Shown in pieces: positions 50,466 through 59,287 of a stretch of DNA of 64,000 bases. Each line of letters starts with the position of its first letter. Position 1 is the stretch's first letter. The notes beneath the pieces are model-generated. The model was given only the letters and a program-made list of their open reading frames with translations, did not search any database and was not told where the DNA came from. Source of the DNA: Cytobacillus oceanisediminis (GTDB lineage: Bacteria; Bacillota; Bacilli; Bacillales; Cytobacillaceae); contig NZ_VLKI01000006.1 of NCBI RefSeq assembly GCF_007830235.1, positions 98,672 to 162,671 on the forward strand, in the 5' to 3' direction. The position numbers and the translations under genes are program-made.

Positions 50466-51281
50466 ATGTTATTATTTTTTATTCTAACATTATCCGTTAT
50501 TTTCACTTTTATTTTATTTTCAGCGTATAAGAACACAAAGAAAGTCACAATAAATAAGATTTCAGTTGCCCGTCCAAACATTACAGTTTCGGGAGATAAT
50601 TTAAGAATTCTTCATTTATCTGATATGCACCTTGAAAATATATCAATCAATCCGGCAGAATTATACGCGATGATTTCAAAACAGCCGGTTGACCTAATTG
50701 CTCTTACTGGGGATTTTCTCGACCGGAAACGCAGCATTCCGAAATTGGCAGCCTATCTTGAGGTGTTGAAAAATACAAATCCTAAGTATGGGATGTATGC
50801 TGTGTTTGGAAATCATGATTATGTCTTAAAAGGAAAGAACTTTGAGTCATTGAAAAAAACTTTAGAAAAAAATGGATGTATAACTCTTCAAAATGAGCAT
50901 GTTACTATTCAGATTAATGAGCAAAATTTAAATATCATTGGAATTGATAATCACAGTACAAAACACAGCGATGTAAAAAAGGCCTATAAAGGTGTACCTG
51001 ATGGTTACAATTTAGTATTAACCCATGATCCAAATGTTGTCCTTGAGATGGAGAATGTTCCATTTGATTACTTATTGTCCGGTCATTTTCACGGGGGACA
51101 AATTCATTGGCCGAGGCCATACCATTTGATTAAAATGGGGAAGCTTGTGCGAATGAAAATGGTCAAAGGTCTTCATTATCATGGTGGAAAACCGTTCTAT
51201 ATAAGTGAAGGACTCGGACAAACGGGGGTGAATATCCGTATTGGGAGCCGCCCAGAAATTACGTTTCATGAAATTTCTTAA
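50466..51281 (+). CDS. Metallophosphoesterase, YkoQ-like
   Basis: A 271-residue calcineurin-like phosphoesterase with one N-terminal membrane anchor. Metal-site motifs in order are LSDMHLE, LTGDFLDRK, VFGNHDYV, LTHDPNV and SGHFHGGQ, the full GD-x-H / GNHD / H / GHxH set. It probably faces the outside of the membrane and acts on lipid or nucleotide phosphoesters. ATG 50466 follows GGGAGG at good spacing; a GTG six bases earlier is too near. It ends at a terminator. Confidence 0.85.
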   Translation: MLLFFILTLSVIFTFILFSAYKNTKKVTINKISVARPNITVSGDNLRILHLSDMHLENISINPAELYAMISKQPVDLIALTGDFLDRKRSIPKLAAYLEVLKNTNPKYGMYAVFGNHDYVLKGKNFESLKKTLEKNGCITLQNEHVTIQINEQNLNIIGIDNHSTKHSDVKKAYKGVPDGYNLVLTHDPNVVLEMENVPFDYLLSGHFHGGQIHWPRPYHLIKMGKLVRMKMVKGLHYHGGKPFYISEGLGQTGVNIRIGSRPEITFHEIS

Positions 51282-51287
51282 TGCAAT

Positions 51288-51325
51288 AAAAAAACCTTGC
51301 CATCAAATATAAGCAAGGTTTTTTT
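51288..51325 (+). terminator. Rho-independent terminator after the phosphoesterase
   Basis: AAAAAAACCTTGC and GCAAGGTTTTTTT form a 13-bp stem with a 12-base loop. Confidence 0.9.
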
Positions 51326-51515
51326 ATTCTTCAAAGTCTTTTCAAAGTGGAAGAACATTCTAGAAAAACACAAAAAAATTTGAGGATATCCGCAAATATT
51401 ATTTACAAATCAGACAAAAATATTGCCAGCATATTCGTTTCCCTTAAAGTACAAATTAATAAACGGAAGGTGAAAAACCTTACTTTCTTATTACTATTAA
51501 GGGGAGTGCTAGACC

Positions 51516-51860
51516 TTGAATAACTGGATAAATGCGCTTTTTAATACAGGAAGAATGACAGGGAGAATGCAGCCTTTTTTAAATATGTTTGGAAGAAGAA
51601 AAAGAAGAAATAATAGGGGAATGTTATGGGGATCTTTATTAAGCCTGGGCTTAAGTGCAGCTGCTTATGGTTTAACCAGAAACCGTAACAGAAATATGGC
51701 TCGCCCTCTTCAAAATTTAATGAACAATACTCGAATGGGAAACTTTCAGAAACCTAATATGGCTGGTTTAACAGAGTTTGCGGAGGAATTGACTCCAAAT
51801 AAAAATCCGTTAAACAACAATCCATTAAACAAAAATCCATTAAACAACAACAACAAATAG
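51516..51860 (+). CDS. Uncharacterised basic protein with Asn-Pro-Leu-Asn repeats
   Basis: A 114-residue protein. The N-terminal half is very basic (RRKRRNNRG) with a short hydrophobic stretch (MLWGSLLSLGLSAAAYGL). The C-terminus repeats NPLNN/NPLNK three times, encoded by 15-bp DNA repeats (about 51795-51857). TTG start behind GGGGAGTG with seven-base spacing. No family was recognised; the Asn/Arg-rich composition and neighbourhood suggest a spore or envelope protein, weakly. A terminator follows. Confidence 0.7.
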   Translation: MNNWINALFNTGRMTGRMQPFLNMFGRRKRRNNRGMLWGSLLSLGLSAAAYGLTRNRNRNMARPLQNLMNNTRMGNFQKPNMAGLTEFAEELTPNKNPLNNNPLNKNPLNNNNK

Positions 51861-51862
51861 AT

Positions 51863-51896
51863 TATAAAAGCCCACATTTAATGTGGGTTTTTATAA
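51863..51896. terminator. Bidirectional terminator
   Basis: TATAAAAGCCCACAT and ATGTGGGTTTTTATA form a 15-position stem between convergent genes. Confidence 0.88.
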
Positions 51897-51929
51897 TGGC
51901 AAGGATAATAATGCCAGCTATTATGGATT

Positions 51930-53495
51930 CTAATTCAAAATATCCAAAATCCATTTTTTAAGATCTACCATCCGCAGGCCGTCGATACTTTTATTGGTGC
52001 CGGTAACAATGAAAGGTGCCAGTGAATCAGCTTTATGCATAGAGCCATGAGCTGCACCGCCGGAATGCTGAGGTGAACTCTCCCCAATGAACTCATACCC
52101 GGGTTTAGCGTCAACAATTAGGAATTCCCCCTGCTGAGAATGTATAGCTCCATATAGCCTTGCCAGTCCGTCAGGATAATCTCCATATTCAATTTGCTTG
52201 TTCTTTATTGTTAGATCGAGAATAGAGAGATTTCCTTTTAAAGACCATGTTTGATTATAAACATCTTTATCCGGTCCTCCAGAATTATAAATAAGAGAGC
52301 CTTCATGTGCTCCAGATATCACATGAATCATTTCATTTACCTTCCAGGCAATCCAGCCAATCCGACTATCTGTTTGCAATGTTTGGGCAATATTTTCTAA
52401 AGAAAGACTTTCATTAATTTTATAAATATAAGCCATCCGTTCATTGGCAGTAATGACAATGTCATCGTCCTTTGAAACAGCCTTACCCAGCTTTAAAACT
52501 CTATAATCGGAGAGGATTTCCTTTAAATTAATTAAAGCTTCTTTTTTATCCTTTTTAACCGATGATTGATAGCTATCCCCAATTATAACCCAAATGTAAT
52601 TATTAAGAGCATCTTCCCACTGTGGAAACATATTTAAAACTTCCTGAAGGTGTTTATCAAGTTTTTCAATCCCTTTTGTCGTAGTTGGACCTTTTTTATG
52701 TACAGTATGGTCGTTTTCACCTAGATACATGATTGTAAATTCAGGGAGAATATTTTTTTCCAATAGATATTTTAATTCTTGAACCGCAAAGGCATCGTTA
52801 AGTCCTAAACGTTTTACAATATGTTTATTATTAGGATCCTGGCGAATAAATGCACCTAAAGACAGCATCTTGGGCCCAGTGGTTTCATATTCTTCAGGCA
52901 AGACACTTACCTTTGCTATAGGCTTCGGAACTTTAAGGGTATGATGATCATATCCCCGATAAATTAACGCATTAATGGATGCGGTTTTCCTTTTGTCCTG
53001 GGCTAAATCTTCATGAATGGTCTTTACTTTTGGATTCAGGTCCACATTATTATATCGGTGCATAATATTTTCAGCAAAATTAGAAAACCCGAGCTTCAGG
53101 ATTTCAAAAAAACCATTTCCATAAGTAATGATCTGCTTCTTATCATCATCAAACCAAACGAGTCCCGGGATTTTATGCTGATTAGGGTATGTACCAGTTA
53201 TTAAAGAACTGTCGATCGTTACTGACATCGTTGGAAAGGAACTCACTAAATTCTTACTATATTGGCCGTTTTTTAAAAAGAAGGCTAGGGCAGGGGCCTT
53301 ATTTTCCTGAATAGCCTTTTTTAACGGCTCATCCATTAATGAATCTAAAACCAGAAGTATAATTTTAGGCGGGGAATGACTGTCTGTTAAAAAAGCCTTT
53401 GGTATTTTTCTCTGTTCGTTTGCTTTATTTCTGCTAATTATGAAGCCGATAATTATTATTGAAATAAGGATTATAAGAATCCAAAGAATTATCAT
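51930..53495 (-). CDS. Alkaline phosphatase superfamily phosphodiesterase, membrane-anchored
   Basis: A 521-residue protein with an N-terminal anchor (about 2-22). The nucleotide pyrophosphatase/phosphodiesterase fold has VLDSLMDEPL (metal Asp), SSFPTMSVTIDSSLITG (Thr or Ser nucleophile region), YLGENDHTVHKKGP (metal Asp and His), VIIGDSYQ (variant GDHG site, His replaced) and GGAAHGSMHKADSLAPF (last metal His). Probably acts outside the membrane on phosphodiesters or glycolipid head groups. The replaced second-site residue should be checked. It is downstream of, and co-transcribed with, the VTT-domain gene. Confidence 0.8.
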   Translation of the reverse strand: MIILWILIILISIIIIGFIISRNKANEQRKIPKAFLTDSHSPPKIILLVLDSLMDEPLKKAIQENKAPALAFFLKNGQYSKNLVSSFPTMSVTIDSSLITGTYPNQHKIPGLVWFDDDKKQIITYGNGFFEILKLGFSNFAENIMHRYNNVDLNPKVKTIHEDLAQDKRKTASINALIYRGYDHHTLKVPKPIAKVSVLPEEYETTGPKMLSLGAFIRQDPNNKHIVKRLGLNDAFAVQELKYLLEKNILPEFTIMYLGENDHTVHKKGPTTTKGIEKLDKHLQEVLNMFPQWEDALNNYIWVIIGDSYQSSVKKDKKEALINLKEILSDYRVLKLGKAVSKDDDIVITANERMAYIYKINESLSLENIAQTLQTDSRIGWIAWKVNEMIHVISGAHEGSLIYNSGGPDKDVYNQTWSLKGNLSILDLTIKNKQIEYGDYPDGLARLYGAIHSQQGEFLIVDAKPGYEFIGESSPQHSGGAAHGSMHKADSLAPFIVTGTNKSIDGLRMVDLKKWILDILN

Positions 53496-53522
53496 ATAAT
53501 TTCACCTTCGTTTTCGAGTAGA

Positions 53523-54155
53523 TTATTTATTAGATTGCTGTAACTTGTTATTGAACCATAGTTTATAAAAAAGGATTAAACAGACTAGAAAGAAAAGGTA
53601 TGATATAACTCCCAGTAGCAGATTATGACCTGACGAAAAAATTTGCTCTCCGCTGTAAGCAAGCAAAAACATAGGTGGCAGCATTCCAATGGCAGTTGCC
53701 ATAAAAAAATACCTAAATCGAATTTCAGATGCTCCACAATAAATGTTAATCACCTGAGGAGGAATAATAGCGATCATTCGTCCAAATAGAATAGCAATAA
53801 ATGCATTTTTTTCAAAGAGGGATTGAAATTTTTTAATTCCTTTATACCTTATCAAAAAGGCAGTGAAATAATCCCTAAAGTAATAACGTGATAAAAAAAA
53901 GTAAATAAGAGAAGCAGAGAGAATGCCAAACCAATTAATCAGCAAACCAATAATCGCACCAAATTTCACTCCCATTAATCCGGCAAATAGAGTAAAAGGC
54001 AAGAATGGAATTGATGCAATTAGAACAGAAAAGAAAAACATAACTGGAAGCCAGGAAGAGTCACTGTTTTGCAGCCAATTTAATATATAATCTTTTTTGG
54101 TTAACCCGATAATCAAAATATTGATATAGGCTATTACAATCCACCATTTTCGCAT
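53523..54155 (-). CDS. TVP38/TMEM64 (VTT/DedA-type) membrane protein
   Basis: A 210-residue protein with about six hydrophobic segments. The VTT core contains PFLPFTLFAGLMGVKFGAI and FGRMIAIIPPQVINIYCGAS, with the G-x-F-x-x-R-type segment ILFGRM. Family members act as lipid scramblases or flippases. It precedes the phosphodiesterase gene by 27 bp on the same strand, suggesting a joint role in lipid or envelope metabolism. Confidence 0.82.
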   Translation of the reverse strand: MRKWWIVIAYINILIIGLTKKDYILNWLQNSDSSWLPVMFFFSVLIASIPFLPFTLFAGLMGVKFGAIIGLLINWFGILSASLIYFFLSRYYFRDYFTAFLIRYKGIKKFQSLFEKNAFIAILFGRMIAIIPPQVINIYCGASEIRFRYFFMATAIGMLPPMFLLAYSGEQIFSSGHNLLLGVISYLFFLVCLILFYKLWFNNKLQQSNK

Positions 54156-54329
54156 TTTATTATGGCTCCTAACATAAAAGCCCTTAATTTTTTCTCAATT
54201 TACCTTTCCAAAACCTTACTATCAGTATGCTTATTTTTTCGTAAGGAAATGTATTAAAATGGACAAAAACATATTCTAAAATCCAACATAAAATAACATC
54301 GAGTAAAAAAGGAGAGGAAGGTAAAGTTA

Positions 54330-54566
54330 ATGCACTATGATCCAAACATGAATTATGGATATTATATTCCATACAGAGATTTAAAAAGTGAGACGTTAAC
54401 GATTATAAAACCATTCGTGAACTATGGTTTATCAGAAGCAAAATTTACTTCAGTTTCCCATGCCATGACAGAAATTGCGGCTATGGCTTATTTGATTGGA
54501 AAAGGCTATGATCCGCAAATAGCTTATAAAACAGTTGAATCATGGGAGATAAATGAAAAGTTTTAA
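54330..54566 (+). CDS. Uncharacterised small protein, 78 aa
   Basis: A 78-residue protein: a Tyr/Asn-rich start (MHYDPNMNYGYYIPYRD), then helices with SHAMTEIAAMAYLIGKGYDP and IAYKTVESWEINEKF. The Tyr/Asn-rich N-terminus resembles small spore-associated proteins but no family was recognised. An AGAGGAAGG site precedes the ATG. A terminator follows at 54597. Confidence 0.7.
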   Translation: MHYDPNMNYGYYIPYRDLKSETLTIIKPFVNYGLSEAKFTSVSHAMTEIAAMAYLIGKGYDPQIAYKTVESWEINEKF

Positions 54567-54596
54567 TCAGAAAATGATCAAACCCGAAATTTAGAC

Positions 54597-54643
54597 CATA
54601 AACCTTTCCTCTGAAAAGTGCTGAGGCAAGGTTTATGTTTTTG
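54597..54643 (+). terminator. Rho-independent terminator
   Basis: CATAAACCTT and AAGGTTTATG, extended by CCTC/GAGG, form a stem followed by TTTTT. Confidence 0.85.
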
Positions 54644-54865
54644 GGTAAGTTACCTATAGAAAAATATGGCATTTATTAATAAGACCAAAATGAATAACTA
54701 GAATTATTGATTAGCGGAGCAATCTTAAACTAAAATTAGATAATCATTTACCCAATTCCAGACCATAAAAGGGAATAAGCTCATACATCTATTATTAAGT
54801 CGTGATTCTCACTCCTGAAGGGAGAATTTTTTCATAGGAGAGGGGGAAAATTTTATTAACCTTAA

Positions 54866-54910
<45 letters not shown>

Positions 54911-54926
54911 GAAAACAAAATAAAAG

Positions 54927-54961
54927 GTCTCATTATCTAAGTATACTTAAGATAGTGAGAC
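54927..54961. other. 35-bp near-palindrome
   Basis: GTCTCATTATCT and AGATAGTGAGAC flank AAGTATACTTA, giving a stem of about 16 pairs with a bulge and one mismatch. The minus strand shows a T-rich tract after it, so it could end transcription in that direction, but no gene lies upstream. Confidence 0.5.
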
Positions 54962-55364
54962 AAAATGAAAATTTTTACTGAAATTGGTTTTTATAACTTA
55001 AAACATCTGAATTTATTCTAATTATGCTTTGCCATTCATTATTTAAAAATTTAAATCAAGTAATTTTATATTTAGATTTCCGATTTTATGATCTCATAAA
55101 TTTTTTTGGGATTTCACAAGGCTAAGTTAAACATCATTATTATTTATAATGATCTGCAATTTTGTGCCAATATCATTAATAAATTTCTTCGACTATAATC
55201 TTTCATTCGGAAACACTTTTACATTAAATAGCCAATTAAAATTTTACTATTCCCCTCTTTTCAAAGGCTTTCAATTTAGTTTACATAACATAATTATTAG
55301 TAACTAGATCTATCCTTCATCCAATCAGATTTACCAATAACTTTTTTCATAACCCTCAATTTGT

Positions 55365-55499
55365 TTATTCACTATCCTGGGTGTTGTTAAAGAACATTTC
55401 TGCCTCATCCTTTTTTTTCTCTTTATTTTTACCCTTCTTCCCCATTTTCCCATCCGATTCATAGCTCAATTTATAAGTATTTTCCTCGTTTTTCTTCAA
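55365..55499 (-). CDS. Small Lys/Glu-rich protein, 44 aa
   Basis: A 44-residue highly charged protein with KKGKNKEKKKDEAE in the centre and MFFNNTQDSE at the end. The TTG start at 55499 lies behind AAAGGAGTG with six-base spacing, which is why the longer upstream frame was rejected. It lies downstream of the staygreen gene and its terminator. No family recognised. Confidence 0.5.
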   Translation of the reverse strand: MKKNEENTYKLSYESDGKMGKKGKNKEKKKDEAEMFFNNTQDSE

Positions 55500-55556
55500 C
55501 GTTATCACTCCTTTGCTCCTATGATTTGTTTTGTTTTCATTTTTATTCAAAAAAAC

Positions 55557-55584
55557 AAAAAACACAGGTTATCCTGTGTTTTTT
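55557..55584 (-). terminator. Rho-independent terminator after the staygreen gene
   Basis: AAAACACAGG and CCTGTGTTTT form a 10-bp stem with a TTAT-type loop and a T run on the minus strand. Confidence 0.85.
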
Positions 55585-55585
55585 G

Positions 55586-56059
55586 TCAAACAAGCTGCAA
55601 AGCCGCTTGAAGATACTTTCTTGGAGTATCGTAATAGAGTATTTTGCTGAATTGTGGATATACCGATTCAAAATGTATAAAGATCGGTGAATCGAGGAGC
55701 CAGGGATAGTTCGAGTAAAAGCATCTATCACCATAAACCATTGCTGTTAAAGCCAAATCCAACTCTTTCTGGAAAATCATGAACCTTATTTTGGAGTATT
55801 GTTCATCAAATTCCCCTCCGCTGATATACACCTTCCCGCTCAGGACATACTGGCCCATCTGCGGCTGCCACTCTGCAAACACTTCATCACGAAATTTAGG
55901 GTTGATGGCATTTAGATCGTAATAGCCGCCTATCGCCAGAAATAAGTCTCCTGTAGCATCTGAATGTGTAAGCGTATATTTCCTGCGATCTACTGGCCTG
56001 AATTCAGTCGCAGGAGGCAAATACTTGACTGCGAGCTTAGATGGATTAAATTTACTCAT
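55586..56059 (-). CDS. Staygreen (SGR) family protein
   Basis: A 157-residue protein, MSKFNPSKLAVKYLPPAT, with RKYTLTHSDATGDLFLAIG, INPKFRDEVFAEW, GKVYISGGEFDEQYSKIRFMIFQKEL and ESVYPQFSKILYYDTPRKYL. I recognise this as the bacterial staygreen family. Plant SGR removes magnesium from chlorophyll; bacterial members of non-photosynthetic hosts have some dechelatase activity in published tests, but their natural role is unclear. The ATG follows AGGGGGCG. It is a single gene. Confidence 0.85.
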   Translation of the reverse strand: MSKFNPSKLAVKYLPPATEFRPVDRRKYTLTHSDATGDLFLAIGGYYDLNAINPKFRDEVFAEWQPQMGQYVLSGKVYISGGEFDEQYSKIRFMIFQKELDLALTAMVYGDRCFYSNYPWLLDSPIFIHFESVYPQFSKILYYDTPRKYLQAALQLV

Positions 56060-56126
56060 ATAAGCGCCCCCTAAGCAAATATACTTATGTTAGTGTATGA
56101 TATCCGCCTATAAACGTGACAGTTGC

Positions 56127-56897
56127 CTAATTCTTATTGGAGCTGCGCGGATTCATTTTCATAACCTTCGTGTTTTTCAAGACCCATTTTCCTTGTTCAT
56201 ATAGCCAGAAGGATTCCACAAAAGCGATCGTATCGGCATTATAAGCCCCGCTGATTCTCTGTACCCCTAGCAATCCTTTCTCGCCATCCACAGGGGTTAT
56301 CTTTAATGTACTATAAGGGTTTACCATTAGCTCAGTTGGTTCACTAAGCTTCCCATTTACATATAAACCAAGACGCTCATACTCCTCCCCGCGGTCCCTT
56401 AAATCAAAGGAATACGATTGGCTGGTATCTTGAATGCTTACAGATGCTTTATATCCATTTTCAAATTGGCTATTGATTATTAAAGGGGGTGGAACCGTTA
56501 GGTCACTCAATTTGAAATCTTTTAAGGAATACAAATAAAAATTGGATAATCCCCCGCTTCCTCCAGTCGGAATGCTTATATACATATCCTTAATGGCATC
56601 TCGGTTTAAATCTTCAAATTGTACCTGTGGTTCATACCCGCCTGCTAGTTCCGCTTTATAGGTTTTCCCGTCAGAGGCCGCTATCTCCAAAAAGACTTCC
56701 TTAAAAAAAGCAGCACCCTCCTCATAATAGACGCCCTTTATGTAAACGGTATCTTTCTTCTTATCACCGGACACGTCCACTTTTTCTTTTGAAATCGTAA
56801 TGATCTTTTCTTCCTCTTCACCAGCGTACACACCTGTTATAGCCGATAAAGACATAAAAAAGAACGCGGCAAACGCAAAGAGCAATTCCTTTTTCAT
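56127..56897 (-). CDS. Secreted protein of unknown function
   Basis: A 256-residue protein with a clear signal peptide (MKKELLFAFAAFFFMSLSAITGVYA, cleavage near residue 25). The mature part is beta-rich. DVSGDKKKDTVYIKG and VQFEDLNRDAIKDMYIS resemble Asp-rich calcium-binding (dockerin/VCBS-like) loops in a propeller-type repeat. The C-terminal part (DTIAFVESFWLYEQGKWVLKNTKVM) is also strand-rich. No enzyme motif was found. It ends in a terminator shared with alsT. Confidence 0.75.
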   Translation of the reverse strand: MKKELLFAFAAFFFMSLSAITGVYAGEEEEKIITISKEKVDVSGDKKKDTVYIKGVYYEEGAAFFKEVFLEIAASDGKTYKAELAGGYEPQVQFEDLNRDAIKDMYISIPTGGSGGLSNFYLYSLKDFKLSDLTVPPPLIINSQFENGYKASVSIQDTSQSYSFDLRDRGEEYERLGLYVNGKLSEPTELMVNPYSTLKITPVDGEKGLLGVQRISGAYNADTIAFVESFWLYEQGKWVLKNTKVMKMNPRSSNKN

Positions 56898-56965
56898 AAT
56901 GAATCCTCCCCTATTTTTTTATTAGCTTCCCCATATATGGAAATTTAATGTAATAAAGCATAAAA

Positions 56966-56995
56966 AAACCTCCTATCACAAAGGATAGGAGGTTT
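56966..56995. terminator. Terminator of alsT (minus strand)
   Basis: AAACCTCCTATC and GATAGGAGGTTT form a 12-bp stem just beyond the alsT stop, with a T-rich tract on the minus strand. Confidence 0.88.
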
Positions 56996-57006
56996 CATAA
57001 AAATGA

Positions 57007-58449
57007 TTATTTACCTGTTTTCTTTAAAGCACTTTCCTTTGTCTCCCATGATTCAATTCCATCAAGTCCAGAGATAGAATCAGCATAGAATACCGGATCT
57101 TTTCCTTCTTTACGCTGGGCCCTATAATCCTTAAGAGCTGCAAAGGCAATCTTACCGAGCATAGTAATGGCAATCAAGTTGATTAACGCCATGATGCCCA
57201 TGAATAAATCAGCAAGGCCCCAAACAGTAGCCAGGTCAACCAAAGCACCGAAAATAACCATGCCGATTACTCCCAGGCGGTATATAAATATAGCCACTCG
57301 ACTTTCTTTAATGAATTCAATATTTGTTTCACCGTAATAATAGTTGCCGATTACTGAACTGAATGCAAATAGGAAAATCGAAACAGCAACAAAAATTGGT
57401 GCCCAAGAGCCAATATGTGAAGATAAAGCTGTTTGTGTTAACTGAATTCCAGATAAATCAGGAGTTGTATAGGCTCCTGAAAGGATTATCATGAATGCAG
57501 TCGCAGAACAGATTAAAATCGTATCAACAAAAACACCCAACGTTTGAATTAATCCTTGTTTAACAGGATGGGTAACAGCTGCTGTTGCTGCCGCGTTCGG
57601 AGCACTACCCATACCTGCTTCATTTGAGAATAAGCCTCTTTTAATCCCCATCATAACAGCAGCGCCCATTGCTCCGCCAAATGCCTGATCCATGCCGAAT
57701 GCGCCTTTTACGATCGTCGCGATAAGGCTAGGCACTTCAGTGATATTTAGTACTACAATGACAATTGCAACAATTAAATAAATAACAGCCATAATTGGAA
57801 CGATTATCTGAGATACGTAGGCGATTCTCTTGATACCGCCAAAGATGATAAGGGCAGTTAATGCTGCGAGAATCAAGCCGATCATCAAGCGGCTTGTTCC
57901 AAACGCTTCATTGAAAGCTAAAGAAATGGTATTGGATTGGACTGAATTAAACACAAGACCGAAACAAAATGTGATAATAACAGCAAACAGAATGCCCATC
58001 CAGCGTTTCTTTAGCCCTCTTTCCATATAGTAAGCAGGGCCGCCTCGAAAGCCATTTTTATCTTTAACCTTATAAATCTGAGCTAAAGTACTTTCTACAA
58101 AACTAGATGCTGCGCCTAGAAAGGCGATCACCCACATCCAAAAAACTGCACCTGGTCCGCCCGCTGCAATCGCAGTAGCGACACCTGCCATGTTACCCGT
58201 ACCAATACGGGAAGCAGCACTGACTGTGAAAGCCTGGAAGGAAGATATCCCCCGTTTGCCTTCCGCGGATACCATTCTTTTATCTCCAAGAATTCTGAAC
58301 ATTTCCCCCAAGTAACGAAATTGGACAAACTTGCTTTTAACACTAAAATAAAGACCTAAAATGATTAATACTGCGATTAGAATATAAGTCCAGACCAAAT
58401 CATTTAGAAAGCCTACGGCTGAATTTAATCCTTGTAAGAATAAATCCAT
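57007..58449 (-). CDS. alsT: AGCS family sodium:amino acid symporter (AlsT)
   Basis: A 480-residue transporter with about eleven membrane segments. Family motifs are RIGTGNMAGVATAIAAGGPG (helix 3) and GIKRGLFSNEAGMGSAPNAAA. It couples sodium entry to uptake of alanine or glutamine; B. subtilis AlsT is linked to glutamine. ATG 58449 follows AGGGGGG; an in-frame ATG 13 codons earlier lacks a site. It lies downstream of parC, as in B. subtilis, but with its own leader. Confidence 0.92.
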   Translation of the reverse strand: MDLFLQGLNSAVGFLNDLVWTYILIAVLIILGLYFSVKSKFVQFRYLGEMFRILGDKRMVSAEGKRGISSFQAFTVSAASRIGTGNMAGVATAIAAGGPGAVFWMWVIAFLGAASSFVESTLAQIYKVKDKNGFRGGPAYYMERGLKKRWMGILFAVIITFCFGLVFNSVQSNTISLAFNEAFGTSRLMIGLILAALTALIIFGGIKRIAYVSQIIVPIMAVIYLIVAIVIVVLNITEVPSLIATIVKGAFGMDQAFGGAMGAAVMMGIKRGLFSNEAGMGSAPNAAATAAVTHPVKQGLIQTLGVFVDTILICSATAFMIILSGAYTTPDLSGIQLTQTALSSHIGSWAPIFVAVSIFLFAFSSVIGNYYYGETNIEFIKESRVAIFIYRLGVIGMVIFGALVDLATVWGLADLFMGIMALINLIAITMLGKIAFAALKDYRAQRKEGKDPVFYADSISGLDGIESWETKESALKKTGK

Positions 58450-58571
58450 GCATTTCCCCCCTAGTTGTGTTTTTTTAAATTGCGGCATTTTACTATTTTA
58501 CAAAAGGAATACCCTTTCTAATCTATCAGAAGAATTTTTAATAGACAAGCCGTATATTCATTCCAAGGCAT

Positions 58572-58627
58572 AAAAAAAGGGAAAAAACGCTTGGTAAAAA
58601 GGAAAGTACCAAACTTTTTATTCCCTT
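58572..58627. other. Hairpin-forming sequence upstream of alsT
   Basis: TTGGTA pairs with TACCAA, and outer AAAGGGAA pairs with TTCCCTTT, giving a 56-nt interrupted stem. It lies in the alsT leader on the minus strand. It could be an attenuator or structural leader element; no riboswitch class recognised. Apart from this and the terminator at 58728, 58450-58768 holds nothing evident. Confidence 0.45.
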
Positions 58628-58727
58628 TATCCAATATTTTCAAACGTTTTCATATAATTTTCTATTAGTTTTTTATACAAAAAACTTTACTTAGAATAAC
58701 ATTAACACTCTCTCCTGTTCACAACAA

Positions 58728-58760
58728 AAAAGCATCACTGAACAGTCCAGTGATGCTTTA
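58728..58760 (-). terminator. Rho-independent terminator (minus strand)
   Basis: AAAGCATCACTG and CAGTGATGCTTT form a 12-bp stem; TTTTTTG follows on the minus strand. Confidence 0.88.
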
Positions 58761-58768
58761 CTAAAGAT

Positions 58769-59138
58769 TCATCCATTTACCTGCTCAAGTTGCCCTGTCT
58801 CCAAATGGAGCAAACAGCCGACTATTTCCACATTTTGGCCATATTGTTGATATACTGGGTGATTCTTTAAATTTTCAATTTGTATCAATTTTTTTTTGCC
58901 AATTCGTCCATTTAGATTTTGTCAATGGCTCAATGACAGCCATTTCCAGTTTTTCCTGATCCACAAGGGTCTGAATATAAATAATGACATAATCTTGCCC
59001 GACTGCTGTAATATGCCGTTCTTTTAAGTCTTCAGTATGCTTTAACTTATCTATAACTCCGCTATGTATCAAAGGGGTTTTTTCATCTTGAGGTTTTGCG
59101 ATCGGTTTACTATTTTTTGAAGGTTTCCTAAACCACAT
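58769..59138 (-). pseudogene. GerA-like N-terminal fragment with a poly-A frameshift
   Basis: ATG 59138 follows AGAGGTG. The first frame gives MWFRKPSKNSKPIAKPQDEK, then HTEDLKERHITAVGQDYVII and IYIQTLVDQEKLEMAVIEPL, which resembles the start of GerA-family germinant receptor subunits. It stops after NWQKKIDTN. At a run of ten A (minus strand, near 58889-58898) the adjacent frame continues with LIQIENLKNHPVYQQYGQ and IVGCLLHLETGQLEQVNG, ending at 58769. Even joined it is about 120 residues against about 480 for GerA proteins, so it is a remnant or a small stand-alone domain. Family assignment is tentative. Confidence 0.5.
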
Positions 59139-59242
59139 TGCATGCACACCTCTACTGAACATTTTTGGTTAGTTTGCTTAATTTAGGTAATTTAAATTCC
59201 TATAACCAGGTGTCAGAAGTTTAGACAGGAGGGAAACATCAC

Positions 59243-59283
59243 CTAAAAAAAATGAACCCTCCTGCAAATGCAGGGGGTTCATT
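59243..59283 (-). terminator. Rho-independent terminator after parC
   Basis: AATGAACCCTCCTGCA and TGCAGGGGGTTCATT form a 15-position stem with eight T following on the minus strand. Confidence 0.9.
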
Positions 59284-59287
59284 AGCC

